Origin: Nectonema munidae
Taxonomy: Eukaryota; Nematomorpha; Nectonematoida; Nectonematidae
NCBI GenBank assembly: GCA_030549495.1
Contig: JAUIRK010000463.1
Span: 62,001-126,000 of the forward strand
DNA: 64,000 bases
Direction of reading: 5' to 3'
In this document: piece after piece, positions 11,484-37,626 of the stretch
Layout: each line of letters begins with the position of its first letter
How positions within the stretch are numbered: position 1 is the stretch's first letter
Notes under the pieces: model-generated
Databases searched by the model: none
Told to the model about the DNA's origin: nothing
Seen by the model: the letters and a program-made list of their open reading frames with translations, nothing else
Program-made: the position numbers and the translations under genes

Positions 11484-12685
11484 TTAAAAATGTTGCTTTT
11501 AGATTCTTAAATTATAAAAGCATATTTTTAAAATAGAAAAAGTTTTTATTTTTTACTAATATAACACAGGATTTAAGAAAGTTTTTTTTATACAAATGAA
11601 ATAGGACTTGGTATTATTTTTTTGCAAGCGATATTGTAAATCTCCGCCTTCTTGCTTGTGTTATTCATTAGTTATTTAAAAAGCAAAATTATTTTGTCTA
11701 AAAACGTGATGTAAAATAAAACAAACGACTTCTTCAAAAAAAATATTAATAAAAATAAGTAGGAAGTTGTTGAATTTGGGAAATTAACAAACATACACAT
11801 ACTTTATATCATAATTAGATTAAATATAATTTACCTTCTTTATGTAAGTCATTTTTTAAGAACTATCTGTCAACTTGATGTAATTATTCAATTGCTTACT
11901 GTTGTTGTAATCAGTTAAAAATTCTACTTCAAGCGTGAAAATAAAATCTAAGCGGCATTGCAAATACACATTACAAACTGCCACTTCAGAAATTTAAGCT
12001 CTTAAAACTGCAAATGTGGTGATACGGCGTTTAAAAAAGTTCGCTGCACTGAGCTACTTTTTTAAAAATTCTTTTACTGCAATGATACACTCTCCAAGTA
12101 AAATGCGTACACCTCTAGTAGAGAACTTTTTTCAAAAAAATTTGGTCATTGCCTGGAATTCAATTTTTTTTCTTGGCAATCTATCCTATTAATATAAAAA
12201 AAAATAACGAAACTTAAAAGAATATAATGAACCCTCAATACAATAAATATTAAAAGGAACGTAAAAAATGACGCATTTTCTATTTAATATTTTTTCAGCA
12301 TATGTAGTTGTTCTGAAGGAGTAAAAGGATTGAGTAGTGGTTATTGAAAACCTTATTTAGCGAGAAGGCACAATTCCGCCACTTGTATCAAACTATGAAG
12401 GAAAGAGACTTGATGAGAGGTTGAAATCAATACCTTGAATTATCGAAACCTAGTATCTAACCAAACTTATGTTACGACCTTGCTCAGACCTTATAACTCT
12501 GAAATTAGTAAAAGGTAAGCTTAATCATGCGTCTTATAATTTTATTTCATCATTTAAATATTACAAAGATAAATCAAAAATAAATTACGTTTTTTTAAAA
12601 ACAATTTTAAAATGATTTCCTTTAAACCTAGCAAATGGCTCTAAAAAAAATATATTTTTAATAATTTTTAATCATAATTTTGAAA
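11484..12685. other. WDR5 5' flank; weak SINE relic at 12,375-12,460
   Basis: AT-rich intergenic DNA that should contain the WDR5 promoter and 5' UTR; no TATA box or other element can be singled out in this composition. About 85 bp at 12,375-12,460 loosely follows the SINE at 30.2 kb (shared words such as TATCAAACTATGAA and GATGAG), suggesting an old copy. Confidence 0.4.
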
Positions 12686-28493
<15,808 letters not shown>

Positions 28494-28524
28494 TCAACTC
28501 TTTTTATTTTATAATATAGCTACG

Positions 28525-28530
28525 AATAAA
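28525..28530 (+). terminator. Polyadenylation signal for WDR5
   Basis: AATAAA 32 nt after the WDR5 stop codon (GAATAAATAAAATC). The usual distance for a short 3' UTR. Confidence 0.6.
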
Positions 28531-28941
28531 TAAAATCTTTTTTCTTTTCGGTCTCTTGGAATTGCTTTTAATCTCTGTGGTGAAAAAAGAAAAATAATAG
28601 ATATGGATGCATTTATTTTCTCCCCCATAATTTTCTATAAGTAAGAGTTGCTGCTTGTTTATAAAACATGTATGATGATCGCATTTTTCCTATCGAACAT
28701 ATTTTACAGACGATGCGTGAGAGTTATATAATAATAATCCATTGCTTCAATATGCACACAATAAGTGAGCAATGTTTATCACAGTGTCGCCTCTTTTTAG
28801 TATTTTTGAGCAAACACATGTTGATGATCCACTAGATTTTCTCTTCCGCTTTCTCTGCTAAAACTCAATCATCCACTCAAGCTCTCATTCAAGCCCTCTT
28901 CTCTTGTTAAGCTCTCCTATCTCATTCAGCTCTCTTCTCTC

Positions 28942-29129
28942 CAGTGACATAGCTAGGTGGGGCATGAGGGGCCGTTTCCACACTCCTATGTACCACATGG
29001 TGCAGCCATGCGATATCAGTTTTTGAAAATTTCTCCAATGAAAGGATCAAGAAAGTATAAATAATGTTGCGCAAGTTTTTGTTTTTAAATTGTGCCCCTT
29101 CTATCAATTTTTTTTTGGCTACACCACTG
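28942..29129. mobile_element. hAT-type MITE, 188 bp
   Basis: Ends CAGTGACATAGCTAGG and, inverted, CAGTGGTGTAGCC. It is flanked by CTTCTCTC (28,934-28,941) and CTTCTATC (29,130-29,137), an 8-bp target duplication with one change, as hAT elements make. The partner repeat at 43.2 kb lacks it, giving an empty site. Confidence 0.8.
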
Positions 29130-29649
29130 CTTCTATCTAATTTGCATTTAGAGTTAAATTAAAATAGTTTTCAATCGTTACAATTTTATATCAATGAATA
29201 TTGTTAGACTCGCGCTAAGAATTTTTTTTCAACAAAAGTCACTTAATCTTTATCACTACGTTTGCTACATTTTGTACATTTGAAAACTTTAATTTTTTCA
29301 AGTCCAGAAATTTTTTTAATTGTTATTTGGGAATGAATAATTTGACTATCTATTCAGTTTAAAAGCAAGAATACTTTATTTGCTTAATATTTGAGCAGAG
29401 ATATTTTTTATAATGTTCGATTGTTAAATTTTATAAGTAACACTGTACATAATTAATTAAATCTTTTTTTTTAAGAAAATTTGTTGATTATTATAATAAA
29501 AATATAATATCGAAACAAAATGTTTCAGTTGTTAAAAATGTACTTGATCTATTTATGACAGCTGTCAGAATTTTATTTGTAGACAGAAATACTAAAAAAA
29601 ATGCAATGATTTTTTTCTCTTATACTTTGATTTATGTTAGTTTGGTCCT

Positions 29650-29828
29650 CGGACATTTCGCCCCATTATTTTCATAAGACAGTTCGTCCCATGGACAATT
29701 CGCCCCATTATTTTCATAAGACAGTTCGTCCCATGGACAATTCGCCTCATTATTTTCATAAGACATTTTGTTTTATGGAAAATTCGCCCCGTTATTTTCA
29801 TAAGACATTTTGTCTCATGGACAATTCT
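29650..29828 (+). repeat. 42-bp tandem repeat, four copies
   Basis: Units begin at 29,659, 29,701, 29,743 and 29,785 (CGCCCCATTATTTTCATAAG then ACAGTTCGTCCCATGGACAATT), exactly 42 bp apart. Because 42 is a multiple of three, one frame stays open and encodes 14-residue repeats (SPHYFHKTVRPMDN). This explains the open frame 29,634-29,864; there is no sign of a gene. The partner repeat at 42.8 kb lacks the array. Confidence 0.85.
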
Positions 29829-30184
29829 AAAAAATTAAGAGATAAATTGATTAATTTGAAATAATTTAATTAACATAAAATAAACAAGAATATAAAATTT
29901 TTTAATAATTTTACACATATAATAAGCAAAGATGGATGAAACTAATAGCCTATGAGACAATTTGTCAGGGTTTTTAATACTAGCTACTTAAACGTTGGCT
30001 TTTGCTGCTTATAAAAACCTTAAAATATCAAATAAACTCTAATTCTTTATGCCTCCTATTATTTTGAAATTATTCTAAGAACAGACGGTTCCATTTTAAA
30101 ATAGTAAAAATTGCTTTATTAGTTTATTTTGTTTCCTTTCTCTCTTATGTTAATTATGTAAAAAATTTTCAATTTTGAGTAAAA

Positions 30185-30335
30185 GGTAAGGTGCAGCAGG
30201 TGTATTTTCATTGACCAGGCACTGATGTACCGCTTATGTCAAACTATGAACAAATTCGTATCGATGAGGAATCGAATCCAGAGGCTTCCGTGCTAAGTCC
30301 ATCATCTCAACCAACCTGCCATGCCACACATAGAG
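30185..30335 (-). mobile_element. tRNA-derived SINE (head with A and B boxes)
   Basis: Read on the minus strand it starts GGCATGGCAGGTTGGTTGAG and has an A-box-like TGGCAGGTTGG followed about 35 nt later by a B-box-like GGATTCGATTCC, the pol III promoter layout of a tRNA-derived SINE. The partner repeat keeps only the first 17-20 bp (GGCATGGCAGGTTGGTT) near 42,650, so the body was lost there. Confidence 0.6.
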
Positions 30336-30750
30336 TATGCTGTAGGGGATACGTCACATTAGTTTTCAAAAAACTTAAGTTATGCTCCGAATTTTTTTAG
30401 TTTTTGTTGAAGCTCTAATCAAGAGGAACTTTTTCTGATAGGCTTTTTTTCCTTAAAAGTTATTATAAAAGGCAAATCATTGCAAAATGTTAACAGTTAT
30501 TTTACTTTTTGTAGCTTGTGTCAATTTAGCTTTTAAACTATTTTTGAATGATGCTGAGTAAAATGAAATAATGCGATCTTAATTTTTTGTTTGCACAATT
30601 ATAACTTCGTTTTATACCCTTGCCCCTGAATCAATCACATTTTTTCATATAAACATCGTAGGGTGTCTAGTAGACTACTTCATATTTCAAATGAAAAGCC
30701 TATTCCACCCCCTAACATTTTTGGATTTTTTTAACTAGTGTATATTCGAT

Positions 30751-31442
30751 GGTTGTAGGTAAAAATGCCCCCGAAATAATTGCCCCAATTAAAAAGTAGG
30801 AAAAAATGCCCCCTAATTTTTGATTTTCAGGATTTTTTTTAATTATATAAATATTTTTATTTGGTACCGTTTTGAAAGGCTAAATTTCTAAAATTTCTTA
30901 ATCTATAGGGTTTTTTTCTTTATAAAGTTCTTGAAAACAATAGCAAAGGTACAGATTTGTGGGAATGTGTTCTTAAAAGCAGTGGGGTCGTTCACAATTG
31001 ACGTCAACCTTTTTTTTGATAAATTTCAACCCCCCCCCCCCCCTCATGTCAACTTTTAGATATATCATCACTTAACAAAATTGACTTATGTCAACTTTGG
31101 ATACCCCCCTCAGTTTTAGTTGACGTCAATTGTGAACGACCCCATATATTTAGAAAGTGTTCTGATACACACGAAGTCCAACAATATTTGCTCTTTTATA
31201 AAAAAAAATTTTGTATTTAAAAAATTGTCGTATGCTGAGTTTTTTAGTTTACTTTAATTAAATTTTAAATGTTTTAGATGAAAAGTTAACTTTTTTTTTA
31301 CAAAAAATCTTTATTTGACATATCTTTTTTAAAAATTTTAATTAATAATTTTTTGAATTTTTTTGTGTTGGGGCATTTTTTCCTAATTTTAAATTGGGGC
31401 ATTTTTTCCTACTTTTTAATTCGGGGCATTTTTTCTGCGCAC
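30751..31442. mobile_element. Mutator-like MITE, 692 bp, with perfect 10-bp target duplication
   Basis: Flanked on both sides by TATATTCGAT (30,741-30,750 and 31,443-31,452). The termini are inverted arms built of repeated AAAAATGCCCC and AATTAAAAAGTAGG units (left 30,751-30,820, right 31,370-31,442). The partner repeat has an uninterrupted, slightly diverged target at about 41,590-41,602. Long subrepeat-bearing arms and a 9-10-bp duplication suggest a Mutator-type element. It contains a further MITE at 30,984-31,143. Confidence 0.8.
30984..31143. mobile_element. 160-bp MITE with perfect 25-bp inverted ends
   Basis: Ends GGGGTCGTTCACAATTGACG then TCAAC, repeated inverted without mismatch at 31,119-31,143. 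The GGGGTC tip and the GACGTC at positions 17-22 are at the same places in the TIR of the transposon at 5,378-8,596, which suggests the same transposase superfamily. A run of 14 C lies inside. No clear target duplication. Confidence 0.75.
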
Positions 31443-31672
31443 TATATTCGATATGCAAAATTAATTAAAATATTTTCGCTGGAAGTATAGTATTTAAATT
31501 CACCAATTTTGTAAAAAAATATAAAGTAGTCTTATAAATTTAGGACTATAGGTATGCGCTGAATACACTCTATTTTAAAGGAAGGATTGCTTGAATATTT
31601 GGTCTCCCGTGGTATTTCCAGACCACTAATTTTGAAAATTGCAAGAAAAAATTTTGAGGATGTGCGCTCCTG

Positions 31673-32406
31673 GTTTAGTGGATATCCCTATACTAATTCC
31701 TAATAAGTCAACTACTCATTTCATTCTACAATTATTATCAAAAGTATTGGTTGGTGAAAAGCTAGATAATGCAGAAACTGAAAAAGGTGTTTTACTTAAC
31801 CTAACTCTAAATATAGTGAATCTTCAAATGCTATACATGCATAAAGCTTATTATCACTTGTTAAACTAAGCTATATTTTATTGAAGTTTAACGTTCTCAA
31901 AAAAAAAGATTTTCCATGTTCAATATTTTGTCTATTTAGTAATTATAGCGCTGATCTTTCAATTTATTCCTTCCTTAACCTACATGATTTCCACAATTGG
32001 TAAAGAAAACTAGGCATAACTTTAATTTTCTCACATTGAGGATTTTTCAGAATGTGGAATCAAACGTATCCATGCATAAAAATAATTTTGTTCTAAGCCC
32101 TTTCAATCAAAGTATATTTAGACCATATTTGTTTTTAACTTGATTAAAGAATACGTATTCGGTCTTTCAGACAAAAAGCATTTTCAACCCTTGAAATGAT
32201 CCTTAGATTTTTTTGTAAAGATTTAGTTTTTATTATTGCAACTGTACATTTAAATGGTGCCATTTCTGAAAAATCTCCTCCCATTGATCTCAAAATAAAC
32301 TAACTAACAAATAATTAAATATAATTGATAATTTATTGGATTTACTTTGGATAAAATATTTTTTCAACATTCGAAGAGAAATAATGCAAAAAAGAATTTA
32401 ATTTAT
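31673..32406. other. Intergenic region 3' of the AF10-like gene
   Basis: AT-rich with no recognised gene. The partial open frame to 31,869 has no family likeness. AATAAA on the minus strand (32,407-32,402) overlaps the AF10-like stop codon and is its likely polyadenylation signal. Confidence 0.5.
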
Positions 32407-33570
32407 TTATAAGTATTGTAAATTTGCCTTGAGACTGTCTAAAATATGAATTTCTTGTCTTATGTTTTCGAGTTTTCTTTGCAAATGAGCATTATCTTTC
32501 TTGAAGCCTCGATACGTTTTGATTAAATTCACCACATCTGGCGACAAGTTCTGAAAAAGAAGGGAAATGTTATCATCCACAAGTTTCTTATGGAACACGT
32601 CAATAACATCAGCGCCTAAGTCATTCAAATCCCTTAAAAGAGATTCTGAAAGTTGAAAACGAACACTCCTGCTTCCACCCTCTTCCAATGAAGGCGTCGT
32701 TTGGTCAAGAGAAATCTCTGCTTTCGCACTTTCATTTTCCTGCTTTCCACTCGACGCCTTCTTTTGCTTGTTGGATGAAGCTTCCATGAATCTGGAAAGG
32801 GACCAGGATGTTGAACACGGTTCTTCCATCACGTCATCTTCCTCCTCTTCATCATTTAGGCCTGTTTTCGCTTTCTTTCTAGCACTACTCCTCATTTTCT
32901 TGCTTGTTGGCGGGAGTGAATACGCTGGGATCGGGTGAATATCGATGCCCTTTGTCTTCTGCACGAAATGTGAGTGACAGAAGCCCGCGTACTTCACGTG
33001 ATTTTTGCTTTTAGAAATGAATTCGCAGAGAAGACCTGCCTTGTGTGCACACGTGACGTGGAAGTGATTGGTGCACGCTTGCCTATGACAAGACATGCAC
33101 GCGCCCCATGTCTGATGGGCCTCGCTCACATTACTCTTAGAGCACAGATAGCAGACTTTGTTGAACCTCTCCGCGGGTATCAATGACGTTATGACAGGCT
33201 GCATAGTCTTAACATTTGTGAATTCCACTTCAGGAATGTACAGCGCACATATTATGTGAACCCAGTCACCGTTTTGCGTTCGTTTCATAGCTCCAGTGCT
33301 GGATGGACAGAGAGCGCAGCAAACATCTGCATCGACACCTTCTTCGCAGCGTTGGCAGAACCAAGGCCCGGAAGGTACGGACACTATTCCGTAACACGCT
33401 TGATGCACCGCTACACAACAATTTTTGCCGTCGCAATAAACCAGAGGATTGTCTTGCCAGCCTGTTTCATCAGAACAGACACAGCACCCTCCTACCATCT
33501 CCTTCATCTTATGATTTGAGGCTAAAAAGCGCAACTGAAGTGTTATTAATTTCATTTTCATTCTTCGCAC
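32407..33570 (-). CDS. AF10/AF17-like PZP-domain protein, compact and intronless
   Basis: Homologue of MLLT10/MLLT6 (C. elegans zfp-1), the DOT1L cofactor family. One 387-residue open frame. PHD1 at about residues 26-78 (CCVCSDETGW, YCDGKNC, HQACYG, WFCQRC), zinc knuckle CALCP at 85-89, then the extended PHD (HIICALYIPEVEF, CYLCSKSN, ACTNHFHVTCAHKAG, GFCHSHF) to about residue 203. Residues 210-270 are Lys/Ser-rich with an acidic run (NDEEEEDDVMEE) and a basic KKMRSSARKKAK. The last 45 residues form a likely coiled coil (FKKDNAHLQRKLENIRQEIH) in the position of the family's DOT1L-binding leucine zipper. Human AF10 is over 1,000 residues, so the long middle is missing. Translation may start at Met22 (33,507; MKEMVGG), the usual family start, or a short 5' exon may splice in. 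GC content is visibly higher than its surroundings. Confidence 0.9.
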   Translation of the reverse strand: MRRMKMKLITLQLRFLASNHKMKEMVGGCCVCSDETGWQDNPLVYCDGKNCCVAVHQACYGIVSVPSGPWFCQRCEEGVDADVCCALCPSSTGAMKRTQNGDWVHIICALYIPEVEFTNVKTMQPVITSLIPAERFNKVCYLCSKSNVSEAHQTWGACMSCHRQACTNHFHVTCAHKAGLLCEFISKSKNHVKYAGFCHSHFVQKTKGIDIHPIPAYSLPPTSKKMRSSARKKAKTGLNDEEEEDDVMEEPCSTSWSLSRFMEASSNKQKKASSGKQENESAKAEISLDQTTPSLEEGGSRSVRFQLSESLLRDLNDLGADVIDVFHKKLVDDNISLLFQNLSPDVVNLIKTYRGFKKDNAHLQRKLENIRQEIHILDSLKANLQYL

Positions 33571-36159
33571 TACAATTAGGTTAGTAAAAACTGTTGTATT
33601 CTATCAAGTGTAGTCGCATCCAATTAGTACAATAACGCGCGTATAGCTATTTTGCTATAAAGTTAGGTAATACATTAAATTGGTGTTAGGAGACCCATCA
33701 TTTAAGCACACTCATTTCTTTCATCATGCTAAACTTAATTACTCGCCTTTTCATCATTTGACAGCTAATTGTTTTTCATTTGTCACAGTAATGATTTGTC
33801 AATTATTAATTTAATGATGATGGAAAGCCGAGTGATGAAATTGGTTGTTTGATGAAGTATCTAGTGATTAAAACATGAGTGATCAAATACTAGGAAAATT
33901 ATATGCTTACATCATTATCCATTTAAATATTACCGTACTATTTCTTAGTTGGATGAATTTTCTGAAGTCTATATTCTTAACATATTTAGGAAATGATTGC
34001 TAGAAATAGGTAAAATAATTTAGGTATCGCACAAACAATTTCTTTTGCGCCCAGATATTCAAAAATTAGAGGTTACAATGCATTGGCCATGATTTAGCTT
34101 TGAGTTTCTATACCAATCATTTAAACTAGGGGTTACCAAAGTGGTCACACCGACTTGTTGAAGTTATAAGCATTATTCAAGGGATATCTAACTTCTAAGA
34201 GCTCTTCTATGGATCTTAGTCATGGAAATGTTTTTTTTTGACAAAATAAAATATACGATTCAAGGTTAAAAATACGAAATCACAAGCCTGATATCTCATA
34301 TATTTATCACGCAGCAACAAATCATTCGTTAAGACTAGAATCTGACTCAATTGATGAATTTTTAATAAAAATTTCTTAATATCAACACTTGTTTCAAATA
34401 TTCAAAATATATCGCTTTTAAATATTTTATCTTAAATAAAAGTTCTTTAAAATTTTAAATTGCTTATTATAAAAGCCTTTTATAAGCAATTCATTTTGTT
34501 TCAATTGAAGCTTTTGAACATTTTGATAAAAATATTTATCAGTCATTTTAGTGGAGTGGTGTTAAACTTACGGCCCGCATCTGGCACACCAAAGTTATAA
34601 TGCGCCCCGACTCGTTAGATATTTTTGACAAAATATTGAATGAGTTAAAACTTGTTTTGACTTTTTAACATCCCCCTTTACAGTCGAAGCATCAGAATTA
34701 GCATAAAATTTTTAGCAGAAATCATCGACCTAATGTGAATCTGTGAAAACCAAATTTTTTAAAACCAAATTAACTGGTTATCAATATCTTGTTTCTAAAT
34801 ATCTGAGAATAATTTGATTGGATTCAAAAATTCTATGTATGTTTGGCAGGACTCATCTTTGCGAACAAATATTTTTAATATTAAATATGAATAATTCAAA
34901 ACCCTGAACAAAAGTAATAACTTATCATATGAATTATGAATATTTTGACAGTTTCTCTTCATACCAATTTAAATCTTGATTTTAGGCAGTTGGGTAGAAG
35001 AGATGTTAAGTTTCTGAAAAATAGGAAAAGAAAAATTAAGGTTTCACACATTGGGAGCTTTCTTAATGAGCTTCTCTTGAACAGTAATAATTTGCGCATC
35101 CATACCCTCCCTTCTCTTCAGTAAAATTCACTCTCGCATCGCTAGAACAGATATCCAGTTCTAATTCTATAAAGGATAAAGCTGCATCATCGTGTATAAG
35201 TTTATTTCAAGTCACAGCATTACAATCCTATGCTTCTTCCGTAAGATTTTTTCAATTACGCATTCACTGAGCAGCGTGTGTCTAAGAAAAAATTCGTTTA
35301 GGTAAAAAATTTTCACACTTATAAGAGGTTTTGCTCCCTCTCCACCATAAATTTTGATGATGCGTGTCCTATTTTAAATGATAATGCATTTATTAAGCTT
35401 ATTAAAACTGATTATATTTTTTATAATTTTAAGGTTGAATATATTTACAAATAATATAAATATATGATTAAACAACAATTATTAGTGAAAGTAGGTTTTA
35501 AAATTATCTATATAGTAAAAGAAATTGTTTAAAAAATTTAAATAAAAAGTAGAAGTCAATTTTATATGTAATATCTAATGGTAAAATTTAGAGTAAGGAT
35601 GAAACTTTCAGAGCCCTTATCCACTTCGAGAAGTCGGAAAGGATAATAAATTTATTGGATACCATACCGATACTTGAAAAGAGCATGATTCGTGAATAAG
35701 TGTCCCATCACTAGAGAGGTGCCAGCTTAAACTTATTTTTATGTACTTATATAAAAAAATTAAGAAATTGATCGAACATTTTTGCTTCACCCAAAATTTA
35801 AGCCATTTTCGCATGTCTTCAACCAACCTGTTTCACAAAACATTAAAACAACTAGAAAACTATTAATATGCTCTAAGTTGTACTTCAAAATCCCTTTTTT
35901 TTTAATTTCAGAGGGAAGTTCATCTCTATGATTCCCTCCGCTGAAATAAGCACATCGTTTCAAGGATAAAACAATTAAGTTACGGCTGAAAATCTTTCAA
36001 AAATTGGAAGCAGTGGCGAATAGTTTGTGGTAAAATTAAGATAAAATAAAAAAAATTATAGATAAAATTGTTTATGGAACGAGAGACCTAATTAAAATAC
36101 ATATGCAGAAGAATGGATGATTTCAAAAAATAAATTCCCTCCAGATAAAAAATGACAAT
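33571..36159. other. Intergenic region between DBR1 and the AF10-like gene
   Basis: Holds the AF10-like promoter side (a CGCGCG near 33,640) and transposon debris: a probable palindromic MITE at about 33,700-33,890 (arms TACTCGCCTTTTCATCAT and, inverted, CACTCGGCTTTCCATCAT), a hAT-like end at 34,127 (AGGGGTTACCAAAG) and another near 34,560 (GTGTTAAACTTACGGCCCGC). The open frames at 34,936-35,124 and 35,617-35,826 show no family likeness and were not called. Confidence 0.5.
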
Positions 36160-37626
36160 TCACTCCGAATCTTCATCGTTATTATAAATAGACGAATTTC
36201 GTCTTTTAAATACAACGCATTCTTTGATTTTATTATCGCCATTTGTTTCTTCTTGAAATTTATCATTTATTTCTTTAATCGGTTCCTCAGATTTAAGACC
36301 TGAAACAGTAGAAAGGAAATCACATTCGTTTAAATTTAATTCATTCAACAATGGATTTTTACTGCTATCGAATGAAGAACCTATTTCATCAATAGTAGAT
36401 AATGTAGAATAATCATTAGTAATTGGAACAGAAGGGAATGTTTCATCTGGTTCTATGAATAATTCTGTGTGAAGTAGCTCATCTTCCTCTTCGTTAAAAA
36501 TGTTCGACTGCAAAGTTTTAGACATCAACTTTGGCAAATTCGTAATATTCAAATTCGAGCAAAATGAATCTGTTTGAGGATTAAAGCTTGACCCATTATT
36601 CGGAATTTTCTTTTCATGGGATGGTTTTGTCTGGCAAAAATTAAAAGGAATCGAGAGGTCATTATTCATTAGATCAAGAGTTTCCTGCAAGTGTTCTTCA
36701 GATGCCTTAAATTCATCGCTTTTTCCAAAAGGTAAATACTGATTATTTTTACTAGTACTGGAAAATTTGTCGGTTAAGCGCAATATAGTTAACCACTCAG
36801 AATCGTAGGAGAGAGGGGAGTCTAGGCTACCGCTTTCTATGTCCAATACTTGAATAAAGTCACGATTGGGTAAGCACTTATCTAAAGCCAAAAACTTTGT
36901 ATTGCAATCATTCGCATGTTTAATGATAGCAGGAAACTTGACGTGTAGGTGAGCGGCAAAGGCATACTTTGGCTTCAGAATATTTATTATCCTTTCAACA
37001 GGAGGACTGCCTAGACATCCTTTCTTAATGTCTTGGCTGAAATAGGGCTTAATTTTCAGAAGTTTACTTAAATTTCCATACTTCCATACATTCGTTGGCC
37101 AATCATGAGATAGAAATATATCTACAGGCTTGATTAACTGCTCTAAACGAAAAGCGTCAACATTTCTTATATGGTATACACTTCGCAAAGACTGCCCAGT
37201 GAGTGGAGGAACTTCAAAGTGTCCTTTCAAGTAATCATTACTTTTGTAAATGCCTGAAATCCCTGCTATGCGGATACCTTTGAAATCTAAACAGTTGGCA
37301 TGTCCCATGTAATAAATATTTGGCGCGACCCATCCACCATATGGTAATTCAAACAAGTAATCGGAGGCTTCATGATTACCTCCAATAAAAAGTGTTAGGT
37401 ATGGAGCTTTTTTTTCTTTCGAATAATACTTGTAAAATGTATTCAATCTACGATACTTAGGAGGACATGCCATGGATTCCAGATCGACATAATTTCTTAC
37501 GGATTGAAAATCGCCGCAACAGATCAATAAATCTATTTCAATCTTCTTTTCTTTTTTCATGTAGTCGAGAGTGCTGTAGATAACATCTAATTCACCATGC
37601 GCACACCCCTCTATAGCAATTTTCAT
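36160..37626 (-). CDS. DBR1: Lariat RNA debranching enzyme, intronless
   Basis: Hydrolyses the 2'-5' bond of excised intron lariats in the nucleus. One 488-residue frame (human 544). The N-terminal metallophosphoesterase domain carries all family motifs at human numbering: C8 and H10 (EGCAHGELD), D39 (CCGDFQSVRN), N84/H85 (GGNHEAS), H174 (FLSHDWP), H226/H228 (AAHLHVKF). PYGGWVAPNIYYMG and ISGIYKSNDY are also kept, and LALDKCLPNRDF opens the C-terminal domain. The last 200 residues are Asn/Ser/Glu-rich and family-variable. Cys8 in place of the usual Asp is normal for this enzyme. The ATG sits in an AAAATGA context and matches the family start. The frame has no breaks. It is the nearest neighbour, in the same orientation, of the also intronless AF10-like gene. 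Confidence 0.97.
   Translation of the reverse strand: MKIAIEGCAHGELDVIYSTLDYMKKEKKIEIDLLICCGDFQSVRNYVDLESMACPPKYRRLNTFYKYYSKEKKAPYLTLFIGGNHEASDYLFELPYGGWVAPNIYYMGHANCLDFKGIRIAGISGIYKSNDYLKGHFEVPPLTGQSLRSVYHIRNVDAFRLEQLIKPVDIFLSHDWPTNVWKYGNLSKLLKIKPYFSQDIKKGCLGSPPVERIINILKPKYAFAAHLHVKFPAIIKHANDCNTKFLALDKCLPNRDFIQVLDIESGSLDSPLSYDSEWLTILRLTDKFSSTSKNNQYLPFGKSDEFKASEEHLQETLDLMNNDLSIPFNFCQTKPSHEKKIPNNGSSFNPQTDSFCSNLNITNLPKLMSKTLQSNIFNEEEDELLHTELFIEPDETFPSVPITNDYSTLSTIDEIGSSFDSSKNPLLNELNLNECDFLSTVSGLKSEEPIKEINDKFQEETNGDNKIKECVVFKRRNSSIYNNDEDSE

Larger units (their letters stand above)
28692..31672 (+). repeat. Dispersed repeat, copy 1 (inverted partner at 41.4-43.4 kb)
   Basis: Long collinear blocks match the reverse complement of 41,383-43,447: the stretch around GTTGATGATCCACTAGATTT, the ACAGCTGTCAGAATTTTATT block, the SINE-head region near 30,330, the TAGGGTGTCTAGTAGACTAC block, and the end around 31,560-31,670 (GGTCTCCCGTGGTATTTCC). 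Copy 1 is longer because it carries extra insertions: a hAT MITE, a 42-bp tandem array and a 692-bp MITE. No coding capacity was recognised; the open frame 31,639-31,869 runs off the repeat and looks fortuitous. Confidence 0.8.

Noticed and set aside
29634-29864. 76-residue frame with repeated SPHYFHK peptide
   Set aside because: Entirely produced by the 42-bp tandem array.
32974-33584. Three plus-strand frames of 70-93 residues
   Set aside because: Shadows of the AF10-like gene; they stay open because of its high GC.
34936-35826. Frames at 34,936-35,124 (plus) and 35,617-35,826 (minus)
   Set aside because: Low-complexity AT-rich peptides with no recognisable domain.
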